Assembly (NCBI RefSeq): GCF_024129355.1 | Contig: NZ_JAMXXP010000002.1 | Coordinates: 62,001 to 126,000, forward strand | DNA: 64,000 nucleotides | From: Acinetobacter lwoffii | GTDB lineage: Bacteria; Pseudomonadota; Gammaproteobacteria; Pseudomonadales; Moraxellaceae | Direction: 5' to 3' | Shown: one piece after another, positions 9,273-16,377 of the stretch | How positions within the stretch are numbered: position 1 is the first letter of the stretch | How the letters are laid out: every line of letters starts with the position of its first letter | Made by a program: the position numbers and the translations under genes | The notes under the pieces: model-generated | What the model saw: only the letters and a program-made list of their open reading frames with translations | What the model was told of the DNA's origin: nothing | Databases searched by the model: none

Positions 9273-9368
9273 ATGGCACTTGTTTACGGGCTGGTGATAA
9301 TTCCTCTGATGTTGGTTTTCAGTTGAGTTTCAGCCCGCCCAGACCAATCTATTTCAAGGAGTGCACGA

Positions 9369-9638
9369 GTGGCAAACTCTGCTCAAGCTAAAAAACGTGC
9401 TCGTCAAAACGTTAAAGCACGCAAACACAACGCAAGCTTGCGTTCTATGGTTCGTACCTATCTTAAACGTACATTAGCTGCTATCAGCACTAATGACTAT
9501 GCAGTTGCTACTGAAGCGTACAAATCGCTTGTTCCAGTAATCGACCGTATGGCTGACAAAGGCATCATCCATAAAAACAAAGCAGCTCGTCATAAGAGCC
9601 GCTTGAACGCGCAAGTTAAAGCACTAGCTTCTAACTAA
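9369..9638 (+). CDS. rpsT: 30S ribosomal protein S20
   Basis: An 89-residue, strongly basic helical protein ([26 protein letters not shown]), the standard length and N-terminus of bacterial S20, which binds 16S rRNA early in small-subunit assembly. The start codon is GTG, preceded by AAGGAG at about 9356-9361. A non-AUG start is also typical of S20 in E. coli, where it contributes to translational feedback. The gene is monocistronic and followed by a strong terminator. Confidence 0.98.
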   Translation: MANSAQAKKRARQNVKARKHNASLRSMVRTYLKRTLAAISTNDYAVATEAYKSLVPVIDRMADKGIIHKNKAARHKSRLNAQVKALASN

Positions 9639-9650
9639 TCGCAAATGAAA

Positions 9651-9675
9651 AAAGCCCTTTTTAGGGCTTTTTTTG
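9651..9675 (+). terminator. Terminator after rpsT
   Basis: AAAGCCC/GGGCTTT with a short T-rich loop and a T7 tail lies 13 bases after the rpsT stop. Confidence 0.9.
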
Positions 9676-9799
9676 TGTCTGGAATTTGAAGAAACTAAAA
9701 AATATAATGACTCATTCAGAAAAATAATTTGTTTAGACAGCACTCATCCAGTCAATGCGATACTGTGAGATAAAAACCTGAATCTCCCTCTCTTTTAGA

Positions 9800-9925
9800 T
9801 TATTGATCTTTATCCATAGAGGATGGCGAAGTGGTTTTATCCTGTTTCGTATTGTCAGTGTCCCGCTTTTGACATGCGGTTAAACCCAAAATCGCGATCA
9901 GGCTAAAAATTGTGATAACTTTCAT
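9800..9925 (-). CDS. 41-residue lipoprotein
   Basis: A short gene not explained by its neighbours: MKVITIFSLIAILGLTACQ is a textbook lipoprotein signal with lipobox LTAC and lipidated Cys-18. A hydrophilic 23-residue tail rich in Lys, Asp, Thr and Ser follows. The ATG has a GAGGA Shine-Dalgarno at good spacing. It resembles the entericidin-like or other very small lipoproteins common in Acinetobacter. No function can be given. It is transcribed toward rpsT, whose terminator is oriented against it. Confidence 0.65.
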   Translation of the reverse strand: MKVITIFSLIAILGLTACQKRDTDNTKQDKTTSPSSMDKDQ

Positions 9926-10113
9926 AATTTTCCTCAAGATGAATATTTCTATATTTATTAAGCATAGATAATTTTTATACTTACATTATTGAATTTTCAC
10001 CCTATAAATGTAAAAGGTGCAGTTTAAAATTTATTTTTATCGTTTTAGCCTGAACTTTATTGAATGATCAATATGAAACGCCCCACCATCTTTATAATTT
10101 CTAACTCCCCAAT

Positions 10114-10146
10114 AAAAAACTCAATTGCTGTGAACAATTGAGTTTT
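10114..10146 (-). terminator. Terminator after the histidine phosphatase gene
   Basis: ACTCAATTG/CAATTGAGT with a 7-base loop is followed on the minus strand by six T, 18 bases past the stop at 10164. Confidence 0.8.
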
Positions 10147-10163
10147 GAATAGATCAATTTAAT

Positions 10164-10904
10164 TTAAGAAAGTTGGGAACGTTTAAAATCAGCAATATCC
10201 AGTTCATGTACCTGACCGCGCCAGATCCATTTCAGTTTGGACTCCAAAAACACATCACCTTCAAACCAGACAAACAGACCTTCCATCATTTTTGGCCAGT
10301 CTTCCCGACTGACGTCTTGACGCCCTGACATCACTGCAATCATCGCTGCGAGAATAGTATCGTGGCTGACAGCCAAACTCAGCCCATATTTATTTTGTGG
10401 ATGGGTGTTGTAAATCAGTTCCAGTACATCCACCACGCCATGAATCGGCTGTTTCATCCCAGGCAAGGCATTATTGACAAAACTGTTAATAAAACCGAGT
10501 GCACCCTGCTTGGCAAAATAAGGCCCAGCTTTTTGAATATCCAGCACAAAGCTGCCAGGCTCCATCAGAAGTCCCTGTTCAATAATTTCAATACGATGGG
10601 TATTCTGCTCAGGGGTAACCGCATCTGCCCCTTCAATCATCAATGCAGCGGTATCAATACACCGCTGGATCGGACTTGAAATACAGTGATGAATCACACG
10701 ATCAGTTTGATCAGCCAGATAAGCACCCCATTCCTGCGCCAGATCCCGCCCCTGATTGGTCAGTTGCAGATCATAGCCTGCCAAACCTTGACCCGGAACC
10801 TCTTCACGAATCGAATGCCGTGTAAATAAGGTGACAGGCGTCTGTACATCGGGCAATAAATCAATTGCACTCAACATACTCGGTGGAAGCAGTTTCAGGG
10901 ACAC
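10164..10904 (-). CDS. Histidine phosphatase superfamily (phosphoglycerate mutase-like) protein
   Basis: A 246-residue member of the histidine phosphatase superfamily. Visible features are the N-terminal catalytic TLFTRHSIREEV (RH motif, with RHS in place of the usual RHG), the SPIQRCIDTAALM arginine region, and the C-terminal second catalytic His in LAVSHDTILAAM. The SHDTxL motif leans toward the acid-phosphatase branch. The substrate is unknown. The listed start is GTG with a weak ribosome site, and an in-frame ATG nine codons later (10877) is possible. It lies just downstream of cysQ on the same strand. Confidence 0.75.
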   Translation of the reverse strand: MSLKLLPPSMLSAIDLLPDVQTPVTLFTRHSIREEVPGQGLAGYDLQLTNQGRDLAQEWGAYLADQTDRVIHHCISSPIQRCIDTAALMIEGADAVTPEQNTHRIEIIEQGLLMEPGSFVLDIQKAGPYFAKQGALGFINSFVNNALPGMKQPIHGVVDVLELIYNTHPQNKYGLSLAVSHDTILAAMIAVMSGRQDVSREDWPKMMEGLFVWFEGDVFLESKLKWIWRGQVHELDIADFKRSQLS

Positions 10905-10967
10905 GTTACAGCCAACTCTGGATTTGGTAATAGGTTAAGCACCACTATAACACGCTCAGAATTTTGC

Positions 10968-11819
10968 TCAATGCTCGGCCTGCATGTCAGAAACCGCCTG
11001 CAATGCAATAATTTTCATATCATTATTCTTATAAGCAATGAATCCGCCATTCAGCAAAGTATCCCGATGATTATAAATAAATGGACGACCTTCTAAATCA
11101 ACCAGACCACCACCAATCCGTTCGAGCATACATTGACCAGCGCTGGTATCCCATTCCGAGGTCGGATGAAAACGTGGATAGATGTCTACCTGATCTTCCA
11201 GCATCATGCAAAATTTATAAGCGCTGCCCGCTTTAAATTCGGTGTAGTCAGTGAGCTTAGCCAGACTTTGCAAATACTCGGTATATTTCGGTTTCTGCTG
11301 GCTACTTTGGCTCAATCCCACAGCAATCATTTTAGTAGTTTCAAGCATTTCATAAGCAAACCATGTCATCTTTTGGATATCATATTTATAAGGCAAGCCC
11401 TGCTCAGGACAGAAATAAATCAGTTGCTGCTCCGGAACCGCCAATATGGCAAAAGTGGTCAAACTGCCTCTGACCAGACTCAAATTAATGGTAAATTCGG
11501 GGCGCTGGTGCAGAAATTCCTTGGTACCATCTAGCGGATCCAGTAACCAGAATTCTGACCATGAGCGGCGTTCATGTTCCTGTCCTTCTTCAGACAGTAA
11601 AGGCAAGCTGGAAATCTCTGCCAAAGCCTGGGTCAGATAAGTATTGACCCGAAAATCTGCCTGAGTCACCGGAGAATTATCATTTTTTTTGATGACATCA
11701 AAAGCCGCACCAGAACAATAACGCTGATATTCTTCTCGCAAAATTTCACAGGCTTGTGTCAAAATGGGCACAAACTGCAAAATCATTGGATCTTGTGGTG
11801 CTGCTGTTGCTTTAAACAT
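10968..11819 (-). CDS. cysQ: 3'(2'),5'-bisphosphate nucleotidase CysQ
   Basis: An inositol-monophosphatase-fold, metal-dependent phosphatase of 283 residues from the preferred start MFKATAAPQDP. It removes the 3'-phosphate from PAP and PAPS, recycling the by-product of sulfate assimilation. Motifs are LLSEEGQEH, the metal-binding WLLDPLDGTKEF and the C-terminal WDTSAGQCMLERIGG. A longer reading frame begins at 11861, but its extra residues are antisense to the start of yrfG and cross the prophage att core. The ATG at 11819 has AGG spaced correctly, so it is taken as the start. Confidence 0.92.
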   Translation of the reverse strand: MFKATAAPQDPMILQFVPILTQACEILREEYQRYCSGAAFDVIKKNDNSPVTQADFRVNTYLTQALAEISSLPLLSEEGQEHERRSWSEFWLLDPLDGTKEFLHQRPEFTINLSLVRGSLTTFAILAVPEQQLIYFCPEQGLPYKYDIQKMTWFAYEMLETTKMIAVGLSQSSQQKPKYTEYLQSLAKLTDYTEFKAGSAYKFCMMLEDQVDIYPRFHPTSEWDTSAGQCMLERIGGGLVDLEGRPFIYNHRDTLLNGGFIAYKNNDMKIIALQAVSDMQAEH

Positions 11820-11832
11820 AGAAAACCTAAAT

Positions 11833-11904
11833 ATGTCAAAATGCTCTGAAAAACCTACCATAATTTTCGATATGGATGGCGAGTCTTATAAGCCACTAAT
11901 TTAA
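11833..11904 (+). pseudogene. yrfG: Severed 5' end of yrfG left at the prophage boundary
   Basis: The reading frame starts MSKCSEKPTIIFDMDG, the beginning of a HAD phosphatase with the catalytic DxD. It then runs into phage sequence (ESYKPLI) and stops after 23 codons. The last seven shared codons are the 21-bp att core. The other end of the prophage continues the same frame as the intact yrfG at 46799. This is therefore the original chromosomal start codon of yrfG, displaced by integration. It may still be transcribed, but the product cannot be active. Confidence 0.85.
11860..11880. repeat. attL core (21-bp direct repeat, left copy)
   Basis: These 21 bases are identical to 46814-46834 and encode IIFDMDG in frame with yrfG at both ends. 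Sequences diverge immediately outside on both sides. Together with the integrase next to the right copy, this marks the phage/bacterial crossover site. Confidence 0.9.
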
Positions 11905-11943
11905 ATAATATTTATTTTAAAAATTATTTAAATCATATTTTTA

Positions 11944-11966
11944 TGTACACATTCTTGTACACATTC
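11944..11966. repeat. Left-end TGTACACATTC direct repeats, candidate integrase arm sites
   Basis: Two exact 11-bp copies at 11944-11954 and 11956-11966 lie 64-86 bases inside attL. Related copies lie just inside attR (46609, 46636, 46648). The paired placement at both ends fits arm-type binding sites of a tyrosine integrase. The rest of the 117-base gap 11905-12021 is AT-rich and shows nothing else. Confidence 0.5.
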
Positions 11967-12021
11967 AAATATATGCCTTGTTTCAGTATAAGCAAAAAAT
12001 CCAGTAGAGAGGAAAGAGTTA

Positions 12022-12267
12022 ATGAAATTTTCGGACTTCGATTTAAATAATCTGCCTAAACCACTAACTGATGAAAAACTAACACAGCAATTAATTCCTG
12101 CTCGCTTTATTCCCGAAAAGCCAGAGGAGCTTAAGGATAAGAATGTAGTCTATGTTTTCGATAGCTCGGACTCATTCAATTTAACTTATGATGAATTGGT
12201 CGAGATCGTGGGCAAGGCGAGAAAGGCAGGACCTAGAATGGTGCCAGTATTGGGAACAATAGGATAA
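12022..12267 (+). CDS. Hypothetical prophage-end protein (81 aa)
   Basis: An 81-residue soluble protein, MKFSDFDLNNLPKPLTDEKL..., with a good GAGGAAAG Shine-Dalgarno. It is the only + strand gene at this end, facing the lysis genes and separated from them by a bidirectional terminator. It has no recognisable domain. A central hydrophobic strand (KNVVYVFDSS) and a YDELVEIVGKARKAG helix are seen. Position next to attL, opposite orientation to the late genes and its own terminator mark it as an accessory (moron-type) gene that may be expressed in the lysogen. Confidence 0.6.
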   Translation: MKFSDFDLNNLPKPLTDEKLTQQLIPARFIPEKPEELKDKNVVYVFDSSDSFNLTYDELVEIVGKARKAGPRMVPVLGTIG

Positions 12268-12270
12268 ATT

Positions 12271-12294
12271 AAAGCCCTCACTTGGAGGGCTTTT
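12271..12294. terminator. Bidirectional terminator between the accessory gene and the lysis operon
   Basis: AAAGCCCTC/GGAGGGCTTTT with a 4-base loop. Its minus-strand arm overlaps the last codons of Rz1 (EKPSK), so it ends the late operon as well as the + strand accessory gene. Confidence 0.8.
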
Positions 12295-12577
12295 CTATAA
12301 TTGAAATAACGGCCTTATGCCTGGACTGACAATCAATATATTTCCTTCGGTCATCAACCATTACCTGCAGCACTTCTTTTGCCTGGCCAGACTTCAATTC
12401 CAATAAATCCGGACAAGGCGTTTTAAGATTGGCTGGAATTACCAGCGGTATTGACTGCTGACACCCCGTCGTCATCAAAGCAATTAGTGTGGATATAAAC
12501 AGGACGCTCAACGATCTTTTGCACTTCACGTGTAATAACTTCGGTTTTGACGCGCTCAACTTCTTTTGATTCTTCAT
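12278..12577 (-). CDS. Rz1-like outer-membrane spanin lipoprotein, overlapping Rz
   Basis: This frame overlaps the 3' part of Rz in a different register, as in lambda. A hydrophobic stretch (SLSVLFISTLIALMTTGC) ends in a lipobox, giving a lipoprotein of about 60 mature residues with prolines near the lipidated Cys. Rz1 spans from the outer membrane to meet Rz and fuses the two membranes during lysis. The start is uncertain: ATG at 12577 gives a long n-region, while GTG at 12529 gives a more usual 24-residue signal. The stop lies inside the terminator hairpin. Confidence 0.72.
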   Translation of the reverse strand: MKNQKKLSASKPKLLHVKCKRSLSVLFISTLIALMTTGCQQSIPLVIPANLKTPCPDLLELKSGQAKEVLQVMVDDRRKYIDCQSRHKAVISIIEKPSK

Positions 12578-12794
12578 ATTCTTCACCCGCTTTGTTGGCC
12601 AGCTCCTGTGCTTCCTTTTCAGCATCGATATATGGCTTTAGCTTTTTATTGATTTTGTCCTGGCATGTCGTTTCAGCTTTGCGTAAATCACCGGCTAAAC
12701 GATTGGCCTGAAATAGCTGGCAGACAATTACAATGCACAGCACCAAAATCAGAGACCAGCGTTTGTTATTCCAGATCAGCAATAAAAGTGGCAT
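12423..12794 (-). CDS. Rz-like inner-membrane spanin
   Basis: A 123-residue type II membrane protein with one N-terminal transmembrane helix (RWSLILVLCIVIVCQLF). A long periplasmic charged coiled coil (GDLRKAETTCQDKINKKLKPYIDAEKEAQELANKAG) and a short C-terminus follow. It directly follows the endolysin gene and contains Rz1 in another frame, the hallmark of i-spanins. With Rz1 it removes the outer-membrane barrier in the last step of lysis. Confidence 0.8.
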   Translation of the reverse strand: MPLLLLIWNNKRWSLILVLCIVIVCQLFQANRLAGDLRKAETTCQDKINKKLKPYIDAEKEAQELANKAGEEYEESKEVERVKTEVITREVQKIVERPVYIHTNCFDDDGVSAVNTAGNSSQS

Positions 12795-13337
12795 CTAGTT
12801 CACTCCCATGCATTTGTTGTAGCGCTCAACCTGTCGAGTCCATACGCCATAGCAATTGTTAGAACGAATACTGCAGTCGCGCTTGGCTACGTATTTCCAT
12901 TTCAAAAGTGACTTACACGCCTGGACATATTCACGCGCTTTCAGGTGGCGAAGCATTGAAGATCCAGACCAGGCACTTGTACCGTACTGGTATGTGAAAT
13001 CCAGATACAGATCGTATTCACCTTGAGAAACCGGAATATTCAGAATGGTTTTATTGAAGCGCTGAGCATCTTTATCCATGTGCAACTTGAGATATTCAAA
13101 TGCCTGTTTGCGATCAATTGACGGATCTGTCATTTTGACGCGCACACCATTTGGATAGACCGTGGTGCCGTGGCCAATTGTTGGTACATCACCTTTAACA
13201 GGAATCACCGGCTTGGAGGTATAGCCTTCTTTCACAGCTGTGGCTTGCACCTGCTCATCACTTGGACCAGTGATCCACATCCCTGCAGCAAGCACCAGAG
13301 AAGAACCAATCACATAGTATTTAGTCTTGTTTGACAT
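12795..13337 (-). CDS. SAR-type phage lysozyme (endolysin)
   Basis: A 180-residue muramidase of the phage lysozyme group. The N-terminus has a weakly hydrophobic Gly/Ala/Ser-rich helix (YYVIGSSLVLAAGMWITG), typical of signal-arrest-release endolysins that are exported tethered and later released. The catalytic region follows: Glu37 in VKEGYTS, then GDVPTIGHGTT with Asp50 and Thr53. The C-terminus has four cysteines (QACKSLLKWK, RDCSIRSNNCYGVW, NKCMG), probably disulfide forming. It overlaps the holin by 17 bases and precedes Rz. Confidence 0.85.
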   Translation of the reverse strand: MSNKTKYYVIGSSLVLAAGMWITGPSDEQVQATAVKEGYTSKPVIPVKGDVPTIGHGTTVYPNGVRVKMTDPSIDRKQAFEYLKLHMDKDAQRFNKTILNIPVSQGEYDLYLDFTYQYGTSAWSGSSMLRHLKAREYVQACKSLLKWKYVAKRDCSIRSNNCYGVWTRQVERYNKCMGVN

Positions 13338-13584
13338 CGTAGTATTTCTCCCATTGCTCTACTTTTAGTTTGTGGATCTCATCAGCTCGTTGGTTCTCAA
13401 GTCGCTTGTAATACCAGTTCACAACGAAGCCAGCTAAAGCAAGTGCGATACCCATCCAAGCCAGGACATCGACTGAAGCAAGCCATGCCACGAAACCAGA
13501 AGCGGCCCCTGCATACGTTGTTTTTGATGCAGCGGATGAAACAGTCGCTGCCATTTCCATTACTGCTGCTTTCTGATCGGACAT
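13321..13584 (-). CDS. Holin-like membrane protein
   Basis: An 87-residue protein from MSDQKAAVMEMA, chosen because a strong purine Shine-Dalgarno (GGGGGG) precedes it. The frame itself is open from 13626. Two hydrophobic stretches (TYAGAASGFVAWLASV and VLAWMGIALALAGFVVNWYY) are followed by a charged C-terminus (KRLENQRADEIHKLKVEQWEKYYDVKQD), the layout of class II holins. It sits first in the lysis cassette before the endolysin. An alternative upstream ATG at about 13601 opens a 15-codon leader that overlaps its start. Confidence 0.7.
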   Translation of the reverse strand: MSDQKAAVMEMAATVSSAASKTTYAGAASGFVAWLASVDVLAWMGIALALAGFVVNWYYKRLENQRADEIHKLKVEQWEKYYDVKQD

Positions 13585-13612
13585 GCCGCCCCCCCAATTT
13601 TTGACATTAAAA

Positions 13613-13640
13613 AACCCTGATCTCATTAAAGATCAGGGTT
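13613..13640 (-). promoter_or_regulatory. Hairpin with T-run directly before the holin leader
   Basis: AACCCTGATC/GATCAGGGTT with an 8-base loop is followed on the minus strand by six T and then AATG. It may terminate part of the late transcript before lysis genes or fold the leader. An ACCAACCC sequence lies just upstream, recalling the other late-operon elements. Confidence 0.6.
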
Positions 13641-13661
13641 GGTGGCAGTTTATTGAGTATC

Positions 13662-13682
13662 GAAAGCCCCGAAGGGCTTTTG
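13662..13682 (-). terminator. Terminator after the tailspike gene
   Basis: AAAAGCCC-TTCG-GGGCTTT, a stable UUCG-loop hairpin, starts two bases past the spike stop codon. The following T-run is short, so read-through into lysis genes is expected under antitermination. Confidence 0.6.
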
Positions 13683-13683
13683 T

Positions 13684-16368
13684 TTAATGCACGACTACAT
13701 TTAGGTACTGCCCAGCAGCACCGTAAGACACTTGTGATGACTTTAAGTTTGTACCGTATATGCTTATCGTACCGTTATTATTAATAGTTGCAGATAATGC
13801 AATATTACCAACCAGATCCATAGTGGAAGATACTGATACGGTGTCGGTGTAGCGATCGGCAGTCAAAGTAGCTACAGTTGCGATTAATTTCGACTCGTTA
13901 GCGGCGAATGTTGTGGCTGGGAATGGAACAGTACCACGCGCTAATCTTGATAAGTTGATAAGACCCTCGCTTCTAATTACCCGTAGCAATTTATTTGTGA
14001 TCCCGAACATTTCGACGCTTCCGCCTGCCGCAAGATTGAATTTTCGATTAGAAGCATTGGTTACTTCAGCAATATTTCCATCTGCTACATTAAAGTTAAT
14101 GGTTGCTACAGATGTGGATTCATTGACAACACGGATAATTTGTCCTTTTCGGAATGAGTTTATCTCGAATGAAGTAGGATCGCCAGCAATATAGTATTCA
14201 TGCTGTATAGCAACGTTTTGAATAATCCGAGAAATGCTGCTACTCAAGCGTAACTTATTAAACTTGTCGCTAGTGAATACATTAGCCGTATCTCTAGTAA
14301 TCATATTTACAGGGCTGATAATACTGGCAGGTCGCTCAACAATATCTATAATACTGATATTTATGTTCGGTAAACCGTTGTTATTGTTAGCATAAATATA
14401 AAAACACTCAGTATCTATTCCTTTACATTTAAACTTGGGTCGAATTAAATGCACACCACCGAGCGAATAATCAGCAGGCGCGTTGGATAGTCGAACGTGA
14501 TAATCTGATGAGTTCTGTGTATTATTTATGAACTCAGGGTCTTCAAAATAGAACTGAACACCATCACCACGATTGTTCTGAATAAATACATTGTTATTAT
14601 TCTTATTCTCATAGGATGGGTTAATAAACTTTACATAACCTGTTACATTCTGATTCGCTTGAGTTCCGAGTGCCCAGACTCCTCGTCTAGACCCACGATC
14701 TGTGTGATTTCTAACCTCAATGCTAACGCGATCCTGTGTTATGTCGTAATCTGGTAAAACTTTCCAAGCTGTACTTGATGCAGACGGTACTGCGTATGTG
14801 TTGTCTTGTGTTGCTTGGTACATTACACCTTGATAACGAACAACATCACGATTGGCCTTATACGCAATAGTAGATGACCAGTCTCTCCAGCCGAGCGTAA
14901 CAAAGCCAACTGCGATACCCTCACCCTCACAATTGGTAGTTCTTACTCCGTCAACAACAATATCCTGCAACCACTGGACACCAAGATCAGGTTCAAAATC
15001 TATCCCTGCCATTGGTAGCGTACCACTGATATTGCTAAGGTCGAGGTTTGTCATCCGCAGTCCTTTTACAGAGCCGATTGTAATCCCCTGTCTGCGACTG
15101 CCGTCTGCTTTAAAGTTTTTAACAGTTACCTTTTCAGCATAATCTTTGGTATTTGACCGAGATATTAATAGAGAATCTCCCCAGAAGTCATTTGCTTCAA
15201 CGTCTTCAATGGTATTATTTTTACCACCACGAATCATGATTCCGTAACCCCACTCCCCTACATTCTCTTTGTACTGATACTGACAAGTACCGTCCACATA
15301 GGTCGAGCCTGTTGCTTGTAAGTCAGGTCTTGTTGCGCCTGTTGTACCTGATACGGTTACTAAACAGCCGTGATACTGCTGACAAATATATTCACCAGCT
15401 TCATAATATGTGTTGGGTTTCCAGTCTTTGTAGTAGCTTCCGTTTGGTGCGAGATGCGTATAACGATCCCCAACCAATCGACCACCTGAAACCTTTGTAT
15501 TCTCAACATCCTGAACACGGATCAGGTCATAGCCACCTGATCGCGTTGGTAGTGCTTTAATCACCGTTTCGTGACCAAGCTTTAAATGCACGTTGTCTTT
15601 CATGACAATAGCTGCTGTAGGGTTTACCCGATATTCCCCATCTGGGACAGAGATAGTTCCACCACCAGCAGCTGATACCTTGTCAATTAAGGCATTAAGT
15701 GGTGACGCGAAATTCGCACTCAACTCGGTAGGCGTGTGGTGTAAACTCAAAGGGTTGTACAGATTAAAAAGACCTGTATTGATCTGCTGTTGCGTTTTCC
15801 CACTCGCATCAACTACAAAACTCGCATCCCACCCCTTATCAACCGCAATCTGAGCTAGTCGCTCCATCAAGTAATTGTAGTATTCATCAAGCTGATCTAA
15901 AGCTACACCCTGCTTGCGGATCTCTTCCAAAAGATAAGCCCTAAGCTCATCATCTCGGTCATCTACATAGCCTTTTAAATCATTGATTTTTTGCTCTTGT
16001 TGTTGATGTAGTCGATCAACATAAAGCTTCATGAGCCAGTCTGCTACACCTAGCTCCTGCAACTTCCACCAAATCCGGTCAAAATCAATATTTACAGTTT
16101 GTGGGCGGAATGAATTATTAAAAGACTGGTATTCTGCATTCCGATTAAATGGTGTATTTCGCTGCAAGGTAATCTTTTTGCCAGATGCGGGTGCAGTGGT
16201 GAATACCACATTGCCATCGACTAGGCTCCAAGATGCAATCGGTGGTTCAATTTCATCCACCAATACAATTAAATGATCTTTTGATTCACACTGAAACTTT
16301 AGTGCGAAGCTGGTTGTAACACCATTTCCTATGTGTTCGATATACGGCGTTTGTTCTGAAACTGCCAT
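13684..16368 (-). CDS. Tailspike with beta-helix domain (probable capsule depolymerase)
   Basis: An 894-residue protein. Residues 1-160 resemble the T7-type fibre N-terminus that anchors to the tail (TPYIEHIGNGVTTSFALKF..., TLQRNTPFNRNAEYQ). A coiled coil follows, then a pectate-lyase/right-handed beta-helix region (about 210-730: GGGTISVPDGEYRVNP, GIMIRGGKNNTIEDVEANDFWGDSL). Two CBM5/12-like modules seem inserted: WKPNTYYEAGEYICQQYHG and DWSSTIAYKANRDVVRYQGVMYQA. The C-terminal ~160 residues look like a trimerisation or receptor domain. Such spikes of Acinetobacter phages degrade specific capsules. It starts with an AGGGG site ten bases after terL. Confidence 0.85.
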   Translation of the reverse strand: MAVSEQTPYIEHIGNGVTTSFALKFQCESKDHLIVLVDEIEPPIASWSLVDGNVVFTTAPASGKKITLQRNTPFNRNAEYQSFNNSFRPQTVNIDFDRIWWKLQELGVADWLMKLYVDRLHQQQEQKINDLKGYVDDRDDELRAYLLEEIRKQGVALDQLDEYYNYLMERLAQIAVDKGWDASFVVDASGKTQQQINTGLFNLYNPLSLHHTPTELSANFASPLNALIDKVSAAGGGTISVPDGEYRVNPTAAIVMKDNVHLKLGHETVIKALPTRSGGYDLIRVQDVENTKVSGGRLVGDRYTHLAPNGSYYKDWKPNTYYEAGEYICQQYHGCLVTVSGTTGATRPDLQATGSTYVDGTCQYQYKENVGEWGYGIMIRGGKNNTIEDVEANDFWGDSLLISRSNTKDYAEKVTVKNFKADGSRRQGITIGSVKGLRMTNLDLSNISGTLPMAGIDFEPDLGVQWLQDIVVDGVRTTNCEGEGIAVGFVTLGWRDWSSTIAYKANRDVVRYQGVMYQATQDNTYAVPSASSTAWKVLPDYDITQDRVSIEVRNHTDRGSRRGVWALGTQANQNVTGYVKFINPSYENKNNNNVFIQNNRGDGVQFYFEDPEFINNTQNSSDYHVRLSNAPADYSLGGVHLIRPKFKCKGIDTECFYIYANNNNGLPNINISIIDIVERPASIISPVNMITRDTANVFTSDKFNKLRLSSSISRIIQNVAIQHEYYIAGDPTSFEINSFRKGQIIRVVNESTSVATINFNVADGNIAEVTNASNRKFNLAAGGSVEMFGITNKLLRVIRSEGLINLSRLARGTVPFPATTFAANESKLIATVATLTADRYTDTVSVSSTMDLVGNIALSATINNNGTISIYGTNLKSSQVSYGAAGQYLNVVVH

Positions 16369-16377
16369 GATCTGCCC

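Noticed and set aside
11820..11861. N-terminal extension of CysQ (start at 11861)
   Set aside because: The extra residues are the antisense of the yrfG start and att core. The ATG at 11819 has its own ribosome site.
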